Assembly: GCF_030407495.1 (NCBI RefSeq)
Contig: NZ_JASDDG010000002.1
Span: 1-64,000, forward strand
Length of the DNA: 64,000 nt
Reading direction: 5' to 3'
Origin: Arthrobacter sp. APC 3897
GTDB lineage: Bacteria; Actinomycetota; Actinomycetes; Actinomycetales; Micrococcaceae
Shown here: positions 17,253 to 25,835 of the stretch, one piece after another
Numbering within the stretch: position 1 is the first letter of the stretch
Layout: the number at the start of each line of letters is the position of its first letter
Made by a program: the position numbers and the translations under genes
The notes under the pieces: generated by a model
Database searches by the model: none
What the model saw: only the letters and a program-made list of their open reading frames with translations
What the model was told of the DNA's origin: nothing

Positions 17253-17403
17253 GGAACGTCCAGCAAGCATCCAGCAGCTGTTTACACAGCGATAACTTGC
17301 GCGGAAACGCGGTTGTAATACGGGGCACCCACTCTGGAGGGAGCACGGTTTCCACCCGCCGCTCCGGCCCGCCCGGCCGGCCACCCCCGAATGGAGAATC
17401 TCC

Positions 17404-18684
17404 ATGGACTCTGGAAACACCGCCTGGCTGCTCGCCAGTGCCGCCCTGGTTTGCCTGATGATTCCCGGCATCGCGTTCTTCTACGGAGGAATGGTGGGAT
17501 CACGCCGGATCCTGAACATGATGTTGATGTGCTTCGGCGGCGCAAGCCTCGTCGCAGTGCTCTGGGTGCTCTACGGCTACTCGGCAGCCTTCGGCAACTC
17601 GCTGACCGGCGCCGGCCTGCTCGGAAATCCGCTCGAGTTTTTCGGTTTGTCCGAGCTCCTCACCGAGGATCCGGACTCGTCGATTCCCGTGGCGCTTTTC
17701 GCTGCCTTCCAGTTGATGTTTGCCTGCGTGACCACGGCACTGGTGGCCGGCGCCGCGGCCGGCCGGATGAAGTTCGGGGCCTGGATGCTGTTCGCCGGAC
17801 TGTGGGCCACCCTGGTTTACTTCCCCGTGGCCCACTGGGTCTTCGCGTTCAGCAGCGACGACGGATCGGTGACCGGCGGCTGGATCGCCAATCAGCTCGG
17901 CGCGATCGACTTTGCCGGCGGCACGGCCGTCCACATGAACGCCGGAGTCGCTGCCCTGGCGCTCGCCCTGGTCCTGGGCCGCAGCAAGGGCTGGCCGCAC
18001 GCCGCGGGCAAGCCGCACAGCCGCCCGCTGGTACTGCTCGGCGCCGGCCTGCTGTGGGTGGGCTGGTACGGATTCAACGCCGGCTCGGCCCTGAGCGCAG
18101 GGCATTCCGCCGCCGTCGTCTTCCTGAACACTGCGGTGGCCGCCGCAGCCGGGCTCCTCGGCTGGATGCTCATGGACCGGCTGCGGCTGGGCACCTCATC
18201 CTCTCTCGGTGCCGCCTCCGGGCTGATTTCCGCCCTGGTGGCCATCACGCCCGCCTGCGGCGCCGTCAGCCCGCTGGGAGCCCTGGCGATCGGCCTGCTG
18301 GCCGGCCTCGTCTGCTCGCTGGCCATCGAATGGAAGTACCGGCTAGGCTATGACGATTCCCTCGACGTCGTTGGCGTGCACGCGGTTGGCGGGCTGCTGG
18401 GAACCCTGCTGATCGGCCTGTTCGCCACCGATGCAGCCCCCAACGGTGTCAGCGGCCTTTTCTACGGCGGCGGGCTCGAGCTGCTGGGCATCCAGGCCCT
18501 GGCTTCCGCCGCGGTGCTCGTCTACTCCTTCGCCGTCACCTGGGCGATCGCCAAGGTGCTGGCGATGACCATCGGACTGCGTATTCCGGAAGAATCCGAG
18601 CTTCAGGGCATTGATATCGCTGCCCATGCCGAATCCGCGTACCTGAACGAAGAGGAACCTGTGGAGCTGGGCGCCCGCCCGTAG
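17404..18684 (+). CDS. amt: ammonium transporter
   Basis: A 426-residue Amt/Rh channel with about eleven membrane helices. The N-terminus MDSGNTAWLLASAALVCLM and the first twin-His region FAGGTAVHMNAGVAALALA are characteristic, and the second histidine is in DVVGVHAVGGLLGT. The start ATG 17404 has a GGAGAATCTCC leader. No glnK (PII) gene lies nearby, unlike the common amt-glnK operon, so nitrogen control must come from elsewhere. Its stop codon lies in the loop of a strong hairpin. Confidence 0.95.
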   Translation: MDSGNTAWLLASAALVCLMIPGIAFFYGGMVGSRRILNMMLMCFGGASLVAVLWVLYGYSAAFGNSLTGAGLLGNPLEFFGLSELLTEDPDSSIPVALFAAFQLMFACVTTALVAGAAAGRMKFGAWMLFAGLWATLVYFPVAHWVFAFSSDDGSVTGGWIANQLGAIDFAGGTAVHMNAGVAALALALVLGRSKGWPHAAGKPHSRPLVLLGAGLLWVGWYGFNAGSALSAGHSAAVVFLNTAVAAAAGLLGWMLMDRLRLGTSSSLGAASGLISALVAITPACGAVSPLGALAIGLLAGLVCSLAIEWKYRLGYDDSLDVVGVHAVGGLLGTLLIGLFATDAAPNGVSGLFYGGGLELLGIQALASAAVLVYSFAVTWAIAKVLAMTIGLRIPEESELQGIDIAAHAESAYLNEEEPVELGARP

Positions 18685-18700
18685 CCCCGGGCGCCCAGCT
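18665..18700 (+). terminator. hairpin enclosing the amt stop codon
   Basis: A perfect 13-bp stem (AGCTGGGCGCCCG at 18665-18677 with its complement at 18688-18700) holds the amt TAG (18682-18684) in its 10-nt loop. The last codons of amt therefore form the left arm. The adjacent convergent gene ends at 18723, so it probably terminates both. A smaller imperfect hairpin follows at 18705-18722. Confidence 0.65.
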
Positions 18701-18722
18701 GTAGTTTCGGCATCTGCCGGAA

Positions 18723-20528
18723 TCAGCTCTCCAGTGCTTCTTCCTGGCGGAGGTAGGCGGACAACAGGTCCCTGGCGTGCTGCGTCTGCGGCCCTTCCTT
18801 TTCCATCGCCTGCATCATGGACACTGCCTGCGCTTTTCCTCCCGGGAACGGCGGAAGCAGCGGAATGTCAGGATCGGAGAGCACCTCAATAATGCACGGC
18901 CGGTCTGCTGCGAGCGCCTCATCCCAGGCAGCTCCCAGCAGTTGAGGATCCTCCACCCGGATGCCCTTGAAGCCCAGCAGCTCCGCGTAGCCGGCGTAGT
19001 TGAAGTCCGGAAGCGCCTGGCTGTCCGGGAAACGCGGTTCGGTTTCCATCTCCCGCTGTTCCCACGTCACTTCAGCCAATTCCCGGTTATTCAGGACACA
19101 GACAACAAAGCGCGGATCCTCCCACTTTCGCCAGAGCCTGCTGACCGTAATTAATTCGGTGATTCCGGCCATCTGCATGGCGCCGTCTCCGGACAGGGCG
19201 ATGAGCGGACGGTCCGGCCGGGCAAGCTTGGCGGCCAGCCCGTAAGGCACGGCGCAACCCATGCTGGCGAGCGTGCTGGACAGATGCGCGGGAACGCCTG
19301 CCGGCAGCCGCAGCTGGCGGGCGTACCAGTAGACGCTGCTGCCCACATCCACGGCCACCTGGGCGTCCGCGGGCAGGCGGCTGCTCAGCTCATAAACGGC
19401 CCGCTCCGGATTGACCGGATCCGCCGGGGTGAAGGCCCGCTCGCGCGCCAGCTCATGCCAGGCACGCACCGCCTGTTCGACGTCGTTCCGCCAGTCGGAC
19501 GGTCCGCGCTCCTCCAGCAGCGGCAGCAGCGCGTCCAGACTGGCGGCAGCTTCACCGGGAAGCGCCACTTCCACCGGGTACCGGTTGCCGATTGCCGCCG
19601 AGTCGATGTCGATCTGTACCGCCCTCGCTGCCCCGGGCGGCGGGTAAAACTCGGTCCACGGGTCATTGGAGCCAATGATCAGCAGCGTGTCGCAGTTGGC
19701 CAGCGCGTAACCGCTGGCGGAGGTACCCAGGTGGCCCATGACGCCGGCCGCCAGCGGCAGGGACTCGTCCACATACGGCTTGCCGAGCAGGCTGGTGGTG
19801 ACGGCTGCGCCCAGCTTTTCGGCCACGGCAACCACCTGTTCCCGGGCCCCGCGGGCTCCCTGCCCCACGAGCAGGGCTACCTTTTGTCCGCTGTTCAGCA
19901 GGTTGGCGGCGGTCTGCACGTCTTCGTCCCGCGGGAGGATCCGGGCCGGCTGCCAGACCGCAGCGGTGGTGAGCACCCCGTGTTCCTGATCCAGTTCCGG
20001 AGCCGGTGCCTGCTGGACGTCATGAGGCAGGATCACCACGGAGGGAGTGCGGGTGGCGAGGGCCTCTTTGAAGGCCCGGTCAATGACGAGCGGTGCCTGC
20101 TCGGGACTGGACACCTGCTGGCGGAACCCGGAGGCAACGTCCCGGAACAGGTGCATGAGGTCCACTTCCTGCATGTAGCCGGAACCCAAAACGCTCAGGC
20201 TCTGCTGCCCGATGATGGCCACCACGGGCACCGAGTCCATCCGCGCGTCGTACAGGCCGTTAAGCAGATGGATGGCGCCCGGGCCCTGGGTGGAGACCAC
20301 CACGCCCGCTTCCCCGGTGTACTTGGCGTGGCCCACCGCCATGAAGGCTGCGTTCTCCTCATGCCGGGCCTGGACAAACTCCGGTCCGCCGGCACGCCGG
20401 AGGGCGCCCATCAGCGGGTTGATGCCGTCTCCGCTGTATCCGAAGATCCGGCCCACTCCCCATGCCCCGAGCCGCTGGACCACCAGGTCCGCCACCAATT
20501 CCTGTTCATCCTGTGGTCCTGTGCCCAT
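18723..20528 (-). CDS. thiamine-diphosphate enzyme, pyruvate oxidase/dehydrogenase (PoxB) type
   Basis: A 601-residue ThDP-dependent enzyme. I start at MGTGPQDEQ (ATG 20528), which follows GGGAGG; the frame extends about 35 residues further without support. The catalytic Glu region is FVQARHEENAAFMAVG near residue 55, and the ThDP/Mg motif is GDGAMQMAGITEL continuing to VLNN about 30 residues on. The middle domain fits FAD-binding pyruvate oxidases that yield acetate or acetyl phosphate; acetolactate synthase-like alternatives cannot be excluded. It lies 108 bp downstream of a GntP permease gene in the same direction. Confidence 0.85.
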   Translation of the reverse strand: MGTGPQDEQELVADLVVQRLGAWGVGRIFGYSGDGINPLMGALRRAGGPEFVQARHEENAAFMAVGHAKYTGEAGVVVSTQGPGAIHLLNGLYDARMDSVPVVAIIGQQSLSVLGSGYMQEVDLMHLFRDVASGFRQQVSSPEQAPLVIDRAFKEALATRTPSVVILPHDVQQAPAPELDQEHGVLTTAAVWQPARILPRDEDVQTAANLLNSGQKVALLVGQGARGAREQVVAVAEKLGAAVTTSLLGKPYVDESLPLAAGVMGHLGTSASGYALANCDTLLIIGSNDPWTEFYPPPGAARAVQIDIDSAAIGNRYPVEVALPGEAAASLDALLPLLEERGPSDWRNDVEQAVRAWHELARERAFTPADPVNPERAVYELSSRLPADAQVAVDVGSSVYWYARQLRLPAGVPAHLSSTLASMGCAVPYGLAAKLARPDRPLIALSGDGAMQMAGITELITVSRLWRKWEDPRFVVCVLNNRELAEVTWEQREMETEPRFPDSQALPDFNYAGYAELLGFKGIRVEDPQLLGAAWDEALAADRPCIIEVLSDPDIPLLPPFPGGKAQAVSMMQAMEKEGPQTQHARDLLSAYLRQEEALES

Positions 20529-20636
20529 TGCATGCCTCCCTTGAAAGATCAGTGTGCTTGGTATCCCCCACTCTTCCATCCCGATGCCCCGAAATGCACG
20601 TCCGGCGGCATCCTCACCACGTGCCGGCGGCACCGG

Positions 20637-21992
20637 TTAGATGAGGAAGAGGCTGAGAACCCACACCGCGGCAAAGGCGGCACCGCCCTGGACTGCTGTC
20701 GCCGGGGTGAGTGTCCGGTAGGCGGTGGCGGTCGGGATACGGCTGAATTGGGACACCACCCAGAAGTATGAATCGTTGGCATGGGACACCACCATGGCGC
20801 CGGCACCAATGGCGAGGACCGCGAGAACCGGTCCCGCACCGGCGGCCAGGCCCAGAGGTTCCAGCAGCGGCAGCAGCATGGCTGATGTGGTCACCAGTGC
20901 CACGGTGGAGGATCCCTGAGCCGTCTTCAGCGCGGCGGAAATAACGAACGGTACGGCGATGCCCAGCCCCAGGGTCGACAGATTGTCGGAGAGGAAGGCG
21001 GTGATGGAACTCTTGCCGAGGACACCACCAAAGGCCGCTCCGGCGCTGGTGATCAGCAGGATTGGGGCCGCCAAAACTATGGAGTCTGAGATCTGAGTGT
21101 TAAAGGAGGCGAGCTTGCCCTTGCCTCGGAGCAGGAAAACGGCGGCCAGCAGGCCCAGTGCGAGCGCAATGACAGGGGTGCCGATGAACGTGACGGTCGA
21201 GGACAGGTTCCCTTCGCCCATCGGATTGCCGGGCAGCTTGGCAACCGAGGACAGGCAGATGAGCAGGATGGGCAGCAGGATCGGCAGAAAAGCCATGAAC
21301 CCGCTGGGCAGTTTTCCGTACTGGGTCCGGAGATCCTCATAGCTGACATCCTCCTCTTCAGCGGGAACCGGCAGCAGCTCTATGTCCTTTTTCAGGAACC
21401 TGTTGGAGTACAACAGCCCGGCACCTGCGGAGATTGCAGCCACCGCGAGACCCAGTCCGATCAGCAGGCCCAGGCTGTCCACGACATTCAGGTTTGACGC
21501 CGCGGCCAGCGGGCCGGGAGTCGGCGGGACCATCGTGTGCGTGGCGTACAGCCCGGTCATCAGCGCAATGGACATCGCTACCAGGGAGACCTTGGCACGT
21601 TCCGCCATGGCTTTCCTGAGCGAGTTGAGAATGATGAAGCCTGAATCGCAGAACACTGGAATGGACACGATGTAGCCGATGATGCTCATGGTCAGGGTGG
21701 GGAAGCGCGTCCCCAGAACCTTGATCAGGGCGTCCGCCATGGCGATGGCACCGCCGGAACGTTCGAGGATGACACCGATCATTGTGCCGAAAAGGATCAC
21801 CAGGCCGATGTTGCCCATGGTGTTGCCGAAGGCCGTCGTAATGGTGGGAATAATGTCCGCAACCGGGAGGCCGAACGCAAACGCTCCGACAAGGGCAGCC
21901 CCGAGCAATGCCAGGAACGGAGAAATCTTGAATTTTGCCGTAACGGCAACAATGCCAATCACCAGCGCCAGCAATATCAGCAAATCAATCAT
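20637..21992 (-). CDS. GntP-family gluconate:H+ symporter
   Basis: A 451-residue permease with about 12 membrane helices. Family features include GNTMGNIGLVILFGTMIGVILERSG near the N-terminus, HTMVPPTPGPLAAASNLNV in the middle, and the C-terminal SHANDSYFWVVSQFS. Members import gluconate or related sugar acids. The start ATG 21992 has an AAAGGAATTCC leader. No gluconate kinase is adjacent. Confidence 0.9.
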   Translation of the reverse strand: MIDLLILLALVIGIVAVTAKFKISPFLALLGAALVGAFAFGLPVADIIPTITTAFGNTMGNIGLVILFGTMIGVILERSGGAIAMADALIKVLGTRFPTLTMSIIGYIVSIPVFCDSGFIILNSLRKAMAERAKVSLVAMSIALMTGLYATHTMVPPTPGPLAAASNLNVVDSLGLLIGLGLAVAAISAGAGLLYSNRFLKKDIELLPVPAEEEDVSYEDLRTQYGKLPSGFMAFLPILLPILLICLSSVAKLPGNPMGEGNLSSTVTFIGTPVIALALGLLAAVFLLRGKGKLASFNTQISDSIVLAAPILLITSAGAAFGGVLGKSSITAFLSDNLSTLGLGIAVPFVISAALKTAQGSSTVALVTTSAMLLPLLEPLGLAAGAGPVLAVLAIGAGAMVVSHANDSYFWVVSQFSRIPTATAYRTLTPATAVQGGAAFAAVWVLSLFLI

Positions 21993-22153
21993 GGAATTCC
22001 TTTAAAAGGAAAAACTTCAATGTTTATCAACAGGGCAAACAATGGAAGCACGGTTTGAGTGTGATCCCCAACTCAGGTCCGGGCTGCAGACAGAATCGGC
22101 TCTCCGGAGCCGTTGACGCGGCCGGCACCTAAACGCCGCGCAAGCGCACCGCT

Positions 22154-22702
22154 ATGCTCAAAAGCATGGGTAAGGTCATCTACTACGTCGCATCGTCACT
22201 GGATGGCTACATAGCCACCGAAGACAACAAGCTCGACTGGCTGCTGGACTTCGGCTTCGAGGCGTTCCAAACCCACTATGACCAGTTCTTGGCCGGGGTC
22301 GGGTCGCTGGTGATGGGTTCGGTAACCTACGACTTCATCCGTGCGGAGGACCCCGGCTCCTGGACGTACGGCACACTGCCCTGCCAGGTGCTGACGAGCA
22401 GGAAGCTGCAGGCGCCGCCAAACACCGGCGTGCGATTCGCTTCCGGCGACATCCGGGATATCTGTGCAGCGGCGGTGGCGGATGCCGGCCGCCGCAACGT
22501 CTGGGTAGTGGGCGGCGGCCACGTGGCGGCGCAGTTTGCCGACGCCGGCCTGCTGGACGAAGTGCGGGTCACCTATATGCCCGTGGCGCTCGGCAGCGGC
22601 CGCCCGCTGCTTCCCGTGGCAGCACCCACCGGCCGCATGCGGCTGACAGGGACGACGTCGTTCAACGGCGGGGCTGCGGAGCTGCGCTTTTCCGCGGAAT
22701 AG
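22154..22702 (+). CDS. dihydrofolate reductase family protein (RibD C-terminal-like)
   Basis: A 182-residue protein of the YwjB/RibD reductase fold. It has VIYYVASSLDGYIA at the N-terminus and the NADPH-site motif VWVVGGGHVAAQFADAGLLDEV. The start could be ATG 22154 or the internal ATG 22166 (MGKVIYY); neither has a good ribosome binding site. It is not the housekeeping DHFR. The substrate is unknown. A second, divergent copy of the family is at 31465-32013. Confidence 0.85.
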   Translation: MLKSMGKVIYYVASSLDGYIATEDNKLDWLLDFGFEAFQTHYDQFLAGVGSLVMGSVTYDFIRAEDPGSWTYGTLPCQVLTSRKLQAPPNTGVRFASGDIRDICAAAVADAGRRNVWVVGGGHVAAQFADAGLLDEVRVTYMPVALGSGRPLLPVAAPTGRMRLTGTTSFNGGAAELRFSAE

Positions 22703-22846
22703 GTGCCGGCCGCAACGAACACCTGTCCGTTTTCCGGTTCACTGTAGAGTGTGTTGCGTGCGCTCCCTCTGGTGGCCCGCCCCGTTTGCTGCGCACATTC
22801 TCCGCCAGTCTCGCTCTTAGTTCATTTCAAAGCCGAAGGTCATCTC

Positions 22847-23662
22847 ATGGGGACAAACAGCCGTGTACGCAACAACGTTCGCATTCTGGGCAACACTGAA
22901 GGACCGGTTGTGATGTTTGCCCACGGCTTCGGCTGTGACCAGGGCATGTTCCAGCGCATCCTGGACCGTTTCACCCCGGATTACCGTGTGGTCCTGTTTG
23001 ACCATGTGGGGGCGGGCAACTCGGACCCCGAAGCCTACGACCCGGCCAAATACTCCTCGTTGGACGGCTACACCGCCGACGTGCAGGACATCATGGCGGA
23101 TCTGGACCTGCATGATGTGACCTTTGTGGGCCACAGCGTTGGGGGCATGATGGGCGTGGCCGCCGCAGCCGCCGATCCGGCACGGTTCAAGACCCTGGTG
23201 TTCCTCGCCTCTTCCCCCAGCTATATGGACTACCCGGAGGACGGGTATGACGGCGGAACCTCGCAGGAGGACATCCGCGAGCTGCTTGCCTCGCTGGACA
23301 GCAATTACATGGTCTGGGCTGCCGCCATGGCCCCGGTCATCATGGGCAATCCCGACTCACCGCAGCTGCACACCGAGCTGGAGGGAAGCTTCTGCCGGAT
23401 CAATCCCACCGTGGCCCGTGAATTCGCCAAGGTGGCCTTCCTCTCGGACGTCCGGCACCTGCTGAAGGATGTCAGCGTCCCCACTCTCGTCATGCAGTGC
23501 ACGGATGATCTGCTGGCCCCCGTACATGTTGGTGAATACACGCAGCAGCATCTGCCGAACGCAACGCTGGCCGTCCTGAAGGCCACCGGCCACCTCCCCC
23601 ACGTCAGCGCTCCGGAGGAAACTGCGGACACGATCATCAGCTACCTCAACCGCGCCGCCTAG
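22847..23662 (+). CDS. alpha/beta hydrolase, RsbQ-like sensor partner
   Basis: A 271-residue alpha/beta hydrolase strongly resembling Bacillus subtilis RsbQ. It starts MGTNSRVRNNVRILGNTEGP and continues HGFGCDQGMFQRIL. The nucleophile Ser97 is in GHSVGG, with an Asp at 220/221 (QCTDDLLAP) and His249 (TGHLPH), close to the spacing of the B. subtilis triad. RsbQ-type proteins act with PAS-domain signalling proteins in energy-stress sensing. The next gene, 8 bp downstream, encodes a PAS histidine kinase, so a two-protein sensor module is likely. I place the start at ATG 22847; the frame extends upstream without support. Confidence 0.9.
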   Translation: MGTNSRVRNNVRILGNTEGPVVMFAHGFGCDQGMFQRILDRFTPDYRVVLFDHVGAGNSDPEAYDPAKYSSLDGYTADVQDIMADLDLHDVTFVGHSVGGMMGVAAAAADPARFKTLVFLASSPSYMDYPEDGYDGGTSQEDIRELLASLDSNYMVWAAAMAPVIMGNPDSPQLHTELEGSFCRINPTVAREFAKVAFLSDVRHLLKDVSVPTLVMQCTDDLLAPVHVGEYTQQHLPNATLAVLKATGHLPHVSAPEETADTIISYLNRAA

Positions 23663-23670
23663 CCAGACCC

Positions 23671-25284
23671 GTGGACGACGTCCCTGCAACCAAGCCGCTG
23701 CTGGACTACGAAGCCCTCTTCCAGGATGCCCCGGCCGGCTACGTGGTCACGCTCGAAAACGGCACCATCGTGGATGCCAACCGCACCCTGCAGGCATGGC
23801 TGGGGAAAAGCCGCGGCGACCTGGTGGGAGCCAGCTTCCTGAAACTGCTGCCCGTCGGGGACCGCATCCTTTACGCCACCCACGCCTCTTTGCAGATGGG
23901 GGCGGCAGGCGCCCTGGCTGAACTGGCGGTGGACATGATCAGGGCTGACGGTTCCAGAATGCCGTCGCTGCTTTCCGCCCGGCGGGTGCGGGATGCCGGC
24001 GAGGACGGGGCGGCGCTGGACCGGATCATCATCTTCAACGCCTACGAGCGCCGTCTCTATGAGCAGGAGCTGGTGAATACACTGCGCAAAACTGAGGAAG
24101 CCGAGACGGCGCGGGCCAGCGCGGAAGCATCAGTGGCGGCCCAGCAGGAGGTGCTTCGGCAGAAGGACCTGGTCCTGCAGGAAAGCCTCGCCGAGAGCCA
24201 GCGGAAGGAATCCCTGCTGGAGACCATCCTTAACACGGTGGACGTGGGCGTGGTGGTGGTGGATGAGGCCGGAAACAACATCCTCACGAACAGCCGCCAG
24301 GAACACAACCGCAGGCATGCCGTCCGGCCCGGCACACAGGGCCGGGACGAGTGTGACCTGGTGATGTTTGGCCCCGACCGCGTCACTCCCCTGCCGGCGG
24401 ACCTCCGTCCCATCCGCCGAGCCGTTCTCGGCGAGTCCTTTTCCGATCAGCTGGTGTGGTTCGGCGCAGATGAAAAGCAGCAGGGCCTCAGTGTTTCCGC
24501 CCGTTCCGTCCGCGGCGAAGGAGCTTTCCAGGGATCAGTCATTGCTTTCAGTGACGTCACCGGCCTCGTTGATGCGATGCGGGTCAAGGAAGACTTTGTA
24601 GCCAACGTTTCCCATGAACTGCGCACGCCGCTGACATCGATCATGGGGTACCTGGACCTGGCGCTGGAGGACGCCGACGATCTTCCGGGACACATCGCTG
24701 CTTCGCTCAAGGTGGCGCTGCGCAACTCGGAGAGACTGCTGGCCCTCGTGTCAGACCTTCTCACGGCCGCCACCGGCGGCAGCACCGTCTCGCCGGAACC
24801 GGCAGACCTGACCGAGCTGATCCGGAACGCGGTCAGCACCGCAACTCCCCGGGCCGAAATCAACGGGGTTCATTTCACCGCCGATCTGCCGCCCGCGCTG
24901 CCGGACGTCGTCGACCCCCGGCGCATCGGCCAGGTCCTGGATAATCTGCTGTCCAACGCCGTCAAGTATTCTCCCGACGGCGGCTGCGTCCTGATCCGTG
25001 CCCGGCGCACCCGGACCGAGACCCGCATTGAAGTGGCAGATTCCGGCATTGGCATGACCGAGGCGGAGCAGGCCGAGGTGTTCACGAAGTTTTTCCGGTC
25101 CGCCACCGCGCGCAAAGCTGCCATTCCCGGCGTCGGCCTTGGCCTGGTGATCAGCCGCCGGATTGTCGAAGAGCACGGGGGCACCATCACTCTGCGCAGT
25201 GAGGCCGGGCGGGGCACTGTCTTCACCGTCACGCTGCCGCACGGCACTCCCAGTCCCGATTTTGTGCGCGAAGGGCGGCTGTGA
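23671..25284 (+). CDS. cytoplasmic PAS sensor histidine kinase paired with RsbQ-like protein
   Basis: A 537-residue kinase starting at GTG 23671, 8 bp after the RsbQ-like stop, suggesting translational coupling. Residues of about 12-115 form a PAS domain (DAPAGYVVTLENGTIVDANRTLQAWLG) resembling that of RsbP. Residues of about 125-190 are a Glu/Ala/Gln-rich coiled coil, and a second PAS-like domain covers about 190-300. The HisKA box has His315 in NVSHELRTP. The ATPase has N, G1 and G2 boxes (NLLSNAVKYSPDGG, ADSGIGM, GVGLGLVISRRIVEEHGG). There is no membrane segment. No response regulator is adjacent, so its target is unknown. Confidence 0.9.
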   Translation: MDDVPATKPLLDYEALFQDAPAGYVVTLENGTIVDANRTLQAWLGKSRGDLVGASFLKLLPVGDRILYATHASLQMGAAGALAELAVDMIRADGSRMPSLLSARRVRDAGEDGAALDRIIIFNAYERRLYEQELVNTLRKTEEAETARASAEASVAAQQEVLRQKDLVLQESLAESQRKESLLETILNTVDVGVVVVDEAGNNILTNSRQEHNRRHAVRPGTQGRDECDLVMFGPDRVTPLPADLRPIRRAVLGESFSDQLVWFGADEKQQGLSVSARSVRGEGAFQGSVIAFSDVTGLVDAMRVKEDFVANVSHELRTPLTSIMGYLDLALEDADDLPGHIAASLKVALRNSERLLALVSDLLTAATGGSTVSPEPADLTELIRNAVSTATPRAEINGVHFTADLPPALPDVVDPRRIGQVLDNLLSNAVKYSPDGGCVLIRARRTRTETRIEVADSGIGMTEAEQAEVFTKFFRSATARKAAIPGVGLGLVISRRIVEEHGGTITLRSEAGRGTVFTVTLPHGTPSPDFVREGRL

Positions 25285-25340
25285 AAATATCCAAGAGTAT
25301 CCGGCACCCTACCGGGCAGATTCAGCAGGGGAACAAGTCA

Positions 25341-25811
25341 ATGGCCCAGCACGGCATCTCACCCGTCCGCAAGGTGCTGCGGCGCCTGGGATCCTTCTCC
25401 CTCGTCGGCGCAGTGGCCTTTGTTGTGGACGTTTCATTGTTCAACGTCCTGGCTTCAACCGTACTCAATGACAGCCCCATTACCGCCAAGGTCATTTCCG
25501 TTACCGTTGCCACGGCTGTTTCCTGGCTGGGCAGCCGGTACCTAACCTTCCGCAGCACCCGGGGACGGAGCGTCCGCAGCGAAACTCTGCTCTTTGCCCT
25601 GACCAACCTGGTGGGACTGCTCATCGCGACCGGCTGCCTGTTCGTGTCGCACTACCTGCTGGGTTTCACCAGCCAGTTTGCGGACAACATTTCCGGCAAC
25701 GTCATCGGCGTCCTGGCCGGCAACATTTTCCGCTACTTCGCGTACCGCTATGTCGTTTTCACCACGGAAGAGGAACGGGCAGCCCGGACTGCGCTGAAGG
25801 AAAACGCATAG
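25341..25811 (+). CDS. GtrA family membrane protein
   Basis: A 156-residue protein with four hydrophobic helices, including FSLVGAVAFVVDVSLFNVLA and the C-terminal IGVLAGNIFRYFAYRYVVF, the hallmark of GtrA-like proteins linked to cell-surface polysaccharide lipid carriers. I start at ATG 25341, behind AGGGGAA. An alternative GTG at 25281 overlaps the kinase stop and would add 20 polar residues. It may be co-transcribed with the kinase. Confidence 0.85.
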   Translation: MAQHGISPVRKVLRRLGSFSLVGAVAFVVDVSLFNVLASTVLNDSPITAKVISVTVATAVSWLGSRYLTFRSTRGRSVRSETLLFALTNLVGLLIATGCLFVSHYLLGFTSQFADNISGNVIGVLAGNIFRYFAYRYVVFTTEEERAARTALKENA

Positions 25812-25835
25812 GGGCTGCCCGTCCGTGCGGCGACG

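Noticed and set aside
19284-20771. 495-residue plus-strand ORF antisense to the ThDP enzyme gene
   Set aside because: Shadow of a clear coding gene with intact ThDP motifs; no ribosome binding site or recognisable domain.
18723-21992. Possible gluconate/pyruvate operon of GntP and the ThDP enzyme
   Set aside because: Same direction but 108 bp apart, and no shared pathway logic can be shown.
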